DNA of 64,000 nt, from the NCBI GenBank assembly GCA_964654605.1, contig CAZZLW010000081.1, positions 1 to 64,000 on the forward strand, written 5' to 3'. Position numbers and translations under genes: made by a program. Below are positions 58,823-64,000 of this stretch, in pieces. Origin of the DNA: Raineya sp964654605 (GTDB taxonomy: Bacteria > Bacteroidota > Bacteroidia > Cytophagales > Thermonemataceae). Each line of letters begins with the position of its first letter. The first letter of the stretch is position 1. Below the pieces are notes generated by a model. That model was given only the letters and a program-made list of their open reading frames with translations, was not told the DNA's origin and ran no database searches.

Positions 58823-61636
58823 ATGAAAGTTTTTTACGCCCTTACGATTAGCTTATTTCTATTTTCTGCAAATATTTTAGCACAGTGTATTCCCAGTGGC
58901 ACAAGTTCCTTTGGACTTCCAGCACTTATTTGTCCTGATGAAAACGTAAATTTTTCCAATCCTCATAGCTCAGGCTTTACTTATGAATGGGATTTGTGTG
59001 GCAGAGATATGGAAGCCCCCCCACAAGTAACCTTCCTGACAGGAATGATAGGCAACGAAGGATTGGGACAAACCCAACTTGTGAGCGAAAATGGAGAGTA
59101 TTTTTTATTTGTAGTAGCTTACAACACTTCTCGTCTTTATCGCATTGATTTAGGGAATAATCCTCAAAATCCACCACAAGCCATTCACAATTTAGGTAAC
59201 TTATCAATTTTGAACAGACCTTGGACACTGGAAATTATCAAAGACGAAACATCAGGGATTTGGTATGGAGTAACTTGCAACTATCTCTCTAATCAATTCA
59301 TTCGTCTTAATTTTGGAACTTCTATAAAAAATACTCCCTCGGCGAGTTTTATGGGAAGTTTAGCCCCTTCATATACTTTTACAGCCGCAACTAAACTGAT
59401 AAGAGATGGGAATAATTATTACTTTTTCATTTCTGGATATTTTGCAAATGCAATTGCAGTAGTTGATTTAGGAAATAGCTTAAACAATAATTTTTCAATG
59501 AGTAACATTATCAACACAATAAGTTTAACTATTTCAAATCCTGAAACTATGGATGCTATCAATGATTGTGGCGTATGGAATTTACTCATTGTATCATCAG
59601 TAGGCAATAGACATATCATTTTTGATAATGGCTTAAATAATAGTCCCTCTATTGTTAATGAACCCTATAGCACTGGATTTGGAACAGCAACAAGTGTAAA
59701 ACTCTGTAAAGAAAATGCTAATTTTTATGCTGTTACCACAGATGCATTAGGCAGAGTACAGGTCAGTTCTTATGGCAATAGCATTAGCAATAACGCTGTC
59801 TCAAATACTTTCTTGGGTACGATTTCATCATTAACAAACTTTCAACAAATGTACGGTGTATGTGTTTTAAACTATCAAGACAATTTTATTTTCATAGGAG
59901 CTAACTATTTTGCTAACCAACTCTTTCGCATAGATTTTCAGCGTCAGTGTGGTGAAAATGTTTCTTTTTCTACGACTTACAATCCTTCTAATATACGTTA
60001 TCGCAATGTAGGCTCGCACCCCGTTACCTTACAAGTAAAAGATAACACAGGGAATATTGTACATTTCTACGAAGGAAATGCTAATATCAATCCAACTACT
60101 ACCGTAGCTAATTTTGTTGCTAATGATGTTTGTATCGGCTCACCAGTCGTATTCAATAATACTTCTATTGGTAGCGATAGCAATGTGCTTTCTTGGCAAT
60201 GGAATTTTGGCGATAGCAATACTTCTTCACTCAAAAATCCCACACATACGTATAGCAGTGCAGGCAATTATACCGTAACCCTGACCGTCAATAACTTAAA
60301 TGGCTGTGTAAATAGTATTAGTAAGGTTGTAAGAGTATCAGGCGGGGTAACAGCCGACTTTCAAGTCCCAGCAACAGCCTGCGTAGGACAAGCCATTAGT
60401 TTCAACAATTTTTCAACTTATACCAATGTTCCTTTTCACGCCGCCACTGGCTTTTATTGGAACTTTGGCGATGGCACTTACTCCCCTTTTCAGAATCCTA
60501 CCAAAACCTACAACACCGCAGGAACTTACAACATCACGCTCACCGTACAAGATTCAGCAGGTTGCACCAATAGCATTACTAAAAATATCCAAATTTTGGA
60601 TAACCCCGCTGTTTCTTTTAGCTTCCCGCTCAATATCTGTGCAGGCGTACCTGTGCAGTTTATCAGTTCGGCAACGAATGCTACCGAATATTTGTGGTTT
60701 TTTGAAGGGCACGGCACAAGTACCCAAGCCAACCCCACCATCACTTTCCAACAAGGTGGCTTTTATGATGTAACCCTACAAGTAAAAAATAACAACAACT
60801 GCATCAATACTTTCACTATTGAAAATATCCCTGTCTTTGATGCTCCCGCTATTATTTTCACAACCCAACGTTTTCTGGATAACCCCTTGCGGGTGCAGTT
60901 CAACAATTTTACTTCGGGGGCTACTAGCTACGAATGGAGTTTTGGCGATGGTAATACTTCTTCTTTGCCTCAACCCACTCACACCTTCTCGCAAGCAGGT
61001 GAATATCTGGTAAGGCTCAAGGCTATTAGTCCTAATAATTGTGAAAGTTCGTTTAGTCAGATTGTAGGAGTTGGGACACTCAAACCCAATATAAGCCTCA
61101 ATGAATTAGGTTTTGAAAACAACCAAATCAAACTTACTTTGGAAAACAAAGGAAATACCTTACTCAATAATTTACAAATTTTCGTTGAAATTGCCGATAC
61201 TACTTTCAGCGAAACCTACGCTCCTATTATTGGAAGAGGTGAAATAGTAGATTATACCTTGCAAACTATTATTCCGAATGAGATTTTAGAGAAATCAAGG
61301 TATTTTTGTGTGAAGGTTTTGCCTAAGCCCTCTTTACAAGATACCGACCTTTCGGATAATCAAAAATGCTTCAATCTTTCCAATCGTTTGTTTGTGTATG
61401 AGCCTTATCCCAATCCTGCTCAAAATGAGGTAAAAATAGCTTTTACTGCTCCCAATAGCGGTGAATTACTTTTCAGAATTACAGATATGCTCGGAAAGTC
61501 TATTGTCAAAACGGGCATTGCCAGCCAAGGCTATAATGAAGAAGTTTTAGATGTAAGAAGTTTTGCCAAAGGGGTGTATGTAATTACTTTGGAATTTGGT
61601 GGAAGTATTATCCACAAAAAATTGGTTATCAATTAG
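58823..61636 (+). CDS. Large secreted PKD-repeat protein with T9SS type A sorting domain
   Basis: The 937-residue protein has a signal peptide (MKVFYALTISLFLFSANILA). A beta-propeller-like region (about 60-400, with repeated LGNN/YFxNQLFRIDF blocks) follows. Four PKD domains come next (about 420-505, 512-592, 592-670, 672-750), each with a WNFGDG or WSFGDG core and NPTHTY-type turn. A CARDB-like domain (about 760-850; LTLENKGNTLLNNLQIFVEI) comes before the C-terminal type A sorting domain (YPNPAQNEVKIAF, AKGVYVITLE, KKLVIN). It should be exported by the type IX system and displayed on or released from the surface. ATG 58823 begins the signal peptide. Confidence 0.9.
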   Translation: MKVFYALTISLFLFSANILAQCIPSGTSSFGLPALICPDENVNFSNPHSSGFTYEWDLCGRDMEAPPQVTFLTGMIGNEGLGQTQLVSENGEYFLFVVAYNTSRLYRIDLGNNPQNPPQAIHNLGNLSILNRPWTLEIIKDETSGIWYGVTCNYLSNQFIRLNFGTSIKNTPSASFMGSLAPSYTFTAATKLIRDGNNYYFFISGYFANAIAVVDLGNSLNNNFSMSNIINTISLTISNPETMDAINDCGVWNLLIVSSVGNRHIIFDNGLNNSPSIVNEPYSTGFGTATSVKLCKENANFYAVTTDALGRVQVSSYGNSISNNAVSNTFLGTISSLTNFQQMYGVCVLNYQDNFIFIGANYFANQLFRIDFQRQCGENVSFSTTYNPSNIRYRNVGSHPVTLQVKDNTGNIVHFYEGNANINPTTTVANFVANDVCIGSPVVFNNTSIGSDSNVLSWQWNFGDSNTSSLKNPTHTYSSAGNYTVTLTVNNLNGCVNSISKVVRVSGGVTADFQVPATACVGQAISFNNFSTYTNVPFHAATGFYWNFGDGTYSPFQNPTKTYNTAGTYNITLTVQDSAGCTNSITKNIQILDNPAVSFSFPLNICAGVPVQFISSATNATEYLWFFEGHGTSTQANPTITFQQGGFYDVTLQVKNNNNCINTFTIENIPVFDAPAIIFTTQRFLDNPLRVQFNNFTSGATSYEWSFGDGNTSSLPQPTHTFSQAGEYLVRLKAISPNNCESSFSQIVGVGTLKPNISLNELGFENNQIKLTLENKGNTLLNNLQIFVEIADTTFSETYAPIIGRGEIVDYTLQTIIPNEILEKSRYFCVKVLPKPSLQDTDLSDNQKCFNLSNRLFVYEPYPNPAQNEVKIAFTAPNSGELLFRITDMLGKSIVKTGIASQGYNEEVLDVRSFAKGVYVITLEFGGSIIHKKLVIN

Positions 61637-62210
61637 TTTTCTGACAAAATTTTTGATAGCTTTCTATTGCTTTGGCGTGTTTCAAATCTTTAGCTTTACG
61701 AAACTCCAAACACGCTCCCGAAGTATCCTTGAACTGCAAACGCAAAAGTCCTCGCTGAAAGTAGGCTTCTGCTTCTTTGGGATTTAGAGAAATAATTTTA
61801 TTGAAATCATTGATAGCCCCCGACTCATCTCTCATACTGATTTTCACTTTACCTCTCAAATAATACCCTGCTATGTTTTGAGGCTCTTTGCGTAAAAAAA
61901 TGTTAATCGTTTCCAATGCATCCAAATAGTTTTGCAAACTATCCAAAATATAGGCTTTTTGAAGCAAAAGCTGATTTTTATTTGGGTTTTGCAAGATTTC
62001 TTGTTCTGTTTTCTGCAAGCGTTTTTCTAAAACCTGCACATAGTTTGTTTTCGGACTTTCAGCGGTTTTTTGAGCATTGCAAGCACCAAGCAGTAGTAAA
62101 TTACAGCACAAACAAAGCAATTTTACCGCAAATTTCTCCTGAAAAAGGAGAAACTTGCGGCAAAAGCAAAAGGGTAAATACGCAAAATAATTATTTAGGT
62201 TTGTTTCCAC
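61629..62210 (-). CDS. TPR-repeat lipoprotein
   Basis: The 193-residue frame contains a lipoprotein signal (CCNLLLLGACNAQ) and two to three TPR motifs (LQKAYILDSLQNYLDALETI, AGYYLRGKVKISMRDESGAI, AEAYFQRGLLRLQFKDTSGA). It is probably an outer-membrane-attached scaffold. The start is uncertain. GTG at 62208-62210 gives an overlong N-terminus that overlaps the preceding gene by 20 nt. TTG at 62118-62120 would start nearer the signal but lacks the usual basic residues. The last codons overlap the convergent PKD gene. A large hairpin (62126-62160) lies within the N-terminal coding part. Confidence 0.6.
   Translation of the reverse strand: METNLNNYFAYLPFCFCRKFLLFQEKFAVKLLCLCCNLLLLGACNAQKTAESPKTNYVQVLEKRLQKTEQEILQNPNKNQLLLQKAYILDSLQNYLDALETINIFLRKEPQNIAGYYLRGKVKISMRDESGAINDFNKIISLNPKEAEAYFQRGLLRLQFKDTSGACLEFRKAKDLKHAKAIESYQKFCQKTN
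62126..62160 (-). other. 15-bp hairpin inside the TPR lipoprotein N-terminus
   Basis: CCGCAAATTTCTCCT (62126-62140) pairs with AGGAGAAACTTGCGG (62146-62160) over all 15 positions (one wobble) with a 5-nt loop. It lies just downstream of the TPR gene's stop but lacks a T run, so it is more likely a structural or RNA-processing element than a terminator. Confidence 0.45.
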
Positions 62211-63927
62211 CTGTTTTGGGAGCAGGTTTAGTATTAGGAGCGGGCTTCTTGGTATTATTAGCAGGTTTCACATCAGGAATAGCCTTCAATTTGAGCAAAT
62301 CCTCTGCTTTTTTCAAAATATCTCCGTCATTCTTTTCATCAACAATTTTTTGGGCAAATTCTTTGGCTTTGGGCAAATCTTTTTTAGCGTAGTAATAGCC
62401 CATCAGATAGTTGTAGGCAGAGGCTCGGTCTTTGCGATATTTGGCAAGTTCTTTTTCTTTGTCTTGTGCCTTTTCAATGAGTTTATCTGTTTCGGCAAGG
62501 TAGGTTTCATAAGGCTCTTTTGCAAGTGCCTTGTCGTTGATGTCGTTGCTATTTTGCGATAAGCGGTTGTTGGCTCTATAAATCAAAAGTTTTGGATAAT
62601 CAGGGTATTTTTGAAAACCTTGTGCAAAGATTTCATCAGCTTTTTCGTAGTTTTCCTTGCTAAGCATATACGAATAGCCCGCAAATACATAGTTTTCTAT
62701 GCCAAACTGCTTTTTATTGAGTTTGTTTTTAGCAATTACTTCCTCAAAAGTCTTACCTGCTTCGGTGTATCTTTTTTGGCTGTATAGCGAATCGGCTATA
62801 CGGCGAATATAATAAATGCTTTCTTCATCATCGGGGTTCAAATCGTAGGCTTTGCGAAGGTTGGCAAAAGCTTCATCATTGTTTTTATTGAAGAAAGCAA
62901 TATCTGCCAAACACTCATAGTCAGAAGAGAATAGTTTGATACCCGATTGTAAAACTCTGCTCATATAGTTTTGAGCCTCAGCAGTTTTACCATTTTTTTG
63001 CAAAGCATACGCCATCCAGCGGTTAAATTCAGGATATTTTACTTTACCTTCCATAGCTTTTAGCTCTTGCAAGGATTTTTCGTATTTTTCAGTCTTATAC
63101 AAAAATATGGCATATCTATAACGCACTTCATCACTTTTTTCGGAACGAGCCATATACTTATCGTAATAAGCTATGGCACTATCCAATTTGCGTGCTTTGG
63201 CATACAACTCCGCAATTTTGCGATAAATAGGGGTGTAATCAGGTGCGGCTCGCATAATTTCTTTGTACTCCTTCAAAACATCTGTATAGTCGGGATTTTT
63301 GCCAAAAAGATTAAACTCCATACGTTTGGTGAGAGCCTTACCGCTTTTACCATTGCTTTTAGCTTTGGCAAAATCATAATTGGCGATAGCTTTGGGACCA
63401 TTTTCTGATTTTTTGGTTAGCATATAAGCATCGCCCAAGAAAATATAAGCATCTTCTGTAACGTTTTTGTGTTTGATAGCCTCTTCTAAAATCTTGATAG
63501 CCTCAAAGGGGTCTTGGTAGGGGGTATCGTGGCTGATATATACCTCGCCAGCACGCAAAAGCACATTGTAGTCTTTGGACTTGGTTTTCTTGATAACTTC
63601 ATCAATCATAGCTTTTGCACCCACTTTATCGCCTTTCATTAGCTTTACTTCTGCAAGCCCAATTTCGTTCAAGGGGAATTTTTTATCTGCCTGCAAACCT
63701 TTCTCAAATTGTGCTTGTGCTTGGTCAGTTTCGCCTGTTTTGGCATAAAAATAGCCCAAATAGTAGTAATGCTCGGCGGTGGGTTTGCTACTTACGAGTT
63801 GTTCAAAAACTTTCTTGGCAGAGCTAAATTGCTCCATATCCATATATTGCAAGCCTTGCTGAATGGTTTGAGCCTGCAACACATAGCTGAAAATAAAAGC
63901 CAAAGCCAATAGACTAACTTTTTTCAT
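62191..63927 (-). CDS. Secreted TPR-repeat protein
   Basis: The 578-residue protein has a signal peptide (MKKVSLLALAFIFSYVLQAQ) and at least eight TPR motifs through about 25-530 (SAKKVFEQLVSSKPTAEHYY, YLGYFYAKTGETDQAQAQFE, AIKILEEAIKHKNVTEDAYI, EKSLQELKAMEGKVKYPEFN). It ends in a low-complexity Pro/Asn/Lys tail (KPAPNTKPAPKTGGNKPK). Proteins of this build usually act as periplasmic or outer-membrane scaffolds. A TPR lipoprotein follows with a 20-nt overlap, so the pair is likely one unit. No specific family is assigned. Confidence 0.75.
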   Translation of the reverse strand: MKKVSLLALAFIFSYVLQAQTIQQGLQYMDMEQFSSAKKVFEQLVSSKPTAEHYYYLGYFYAKTGETDQAQAQFEKGLQADKKFPLNEIGLAEVKLMKGDKVGAKAMIDEVIKKTKSKDYNVLLRAGEVYISHDTPYQDPFEAIKILEEAIKHKNVTEDAYIFLGDAYMLTKKSENGPKAIANYDFAKAKSNGKSGKALTKRMEFNLFGKNPDYTDVLKEYKEIMRAAPDYTPIYRKIAELYAKARKLDSAIAYYDKYMARSEKSDEVRYRYAIFLYKTEKYEKSLQELKAMEGKVKYPEFNRWMAYALQKNGKTAEAQNYMSRVLQSGIKLFSSDYECLADIAFFNKNNDEAFANLRKAYDLNPDDEESIYYIRRIADSLYSQKRYTEAGKTFEEVIAKNKLNKKQFGIENYVFAGYSYMLSKENYEKADEIFAQGFQKYPDYPKLLIYRANNRLSQNSNDINDKALAKEPYETYLAETDKLIEKAQDKEKELAKYRKDRASAYNYLMGYYYAKKDLPKAKEFAQKIVDEKNDGDILKKAEDLLKLKAIPDVKPANNTKKPAPNTKPAPKTGGNKPK

Positions 63928-63954
63928 TTGTGTTTGAATTTTATGGTTTGAAAA

Positions 63955-64000
63955 CTATTTAACTTCCAAATTTCGTGTAATAATTTCCACTTCACGCGTA
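63955..64000 (-). CDS. 3' end of an unidentified gene
   Basis: Reading in from the right edge, TREVEIITRNLEVK then TAG (63957-63955) looks like a coding end 27 nt before the TPR gene's start. It is too short to identify and may be chance. Confidence 0.35.
   Translation of the reverse strand, partial: TREVEIITRNLEVK

Noticed and set aside
62126..62160. Hairpin as the terminator of the 62191 TPR gene
   Set aside because: No T run follows on the minus strand and it lies within the next gene's apparent coding region.

Overview
The window looks like an AT-rich chromosomal segment of a member of the Bacteroidota, probably a Cytophagales-type organism. The evidence is a gliding/type IX secretion (T9SS) type B sorting domain at 44866-46578 and a type A domain at 58823-61636, SusC/TonB-type receptors, lipoprotein signals, a eukaryote-like NrdB, split haem-copper oxidase subunit III genes with a small subunit IV, and many promoters fitting the Bacteroidota consensus (TTTG, about 20 nt, TAnnTTTG) with short leaders and little Shine-Dalgarno signal. 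The lineage is an inference from gene content. No rRNA, CRISPR array or intact prophage is visible.

Layout. 1-9018 is mostly minus-strand housekeeping: dnaJ (cut by the window edge), grpE, a membrane-anchored protein, a RidA-family deaminase, hemL, aspS and uvrA, with one 20-residue PFG-repeat microprotein on the plus strand. 9071-18000 holds envelope functions: a GT-C glycosyltransferase, tRNA-Asn, a WecA/MraY-like and a WcaJ-like sugar-phosphate transferase, two lipoproteins, an NAD-binding epimerase-like protein and a LysM lytic transglycosylase. 18084-25358 is one minus-strand operon of two TonB-dependent receptors (the first broken by a single-base frameshift) and a TPR/SpoIIE phosphatase. 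25604-31786 has a CrtZ-like hydroxylase with an H-NOX haem protein, ispH, an ABC-F ATPase and an unknown 724-residue protein.

31882-38100 is a plus-strand accessory island of small or unfamiliar genes: a radical SAM enzyme, a TauD-like dioxygenase, a WHxH-domain protein with a C-terminal CWHxC-CWHxC tail, two diverged paralogous helical proteins, a 43-residue basic protein, secreted proteins and a lipoprotein, with a duplicated intergenic/promoter segment. 38187-47503 returns to core functions: TrmH-type methyltransferase, PlsC, oxidase subunits III/III/IV, tRNA-Ser, nrdB, accC, a T9SS cargo protein and a PfkB kinase. A decayed IS630-family element lies at about 47670-48720, followed by a lipoprotein, udk and hppD.

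51222-55394 is the most interesting block. It is a compact minus-strand operon with a clear promoter and terminator. It encodes an MbnP-like lipoprotein, a MauG/MbnH-like di-haem enzyme, an outer-membrane protein starting with CDICGCG, a His/Met-rich four-helix-like secreted protein, a two-TM protein and a short CGGKC protein. I infer an envelope copper-handling system in which the di-haem enzyme may oxidise tryptophan in its partner. The right end carries accD, a CapA-like protein, a LysE-type exporter, a large PKD/T9SS protein and two TPR proteins.
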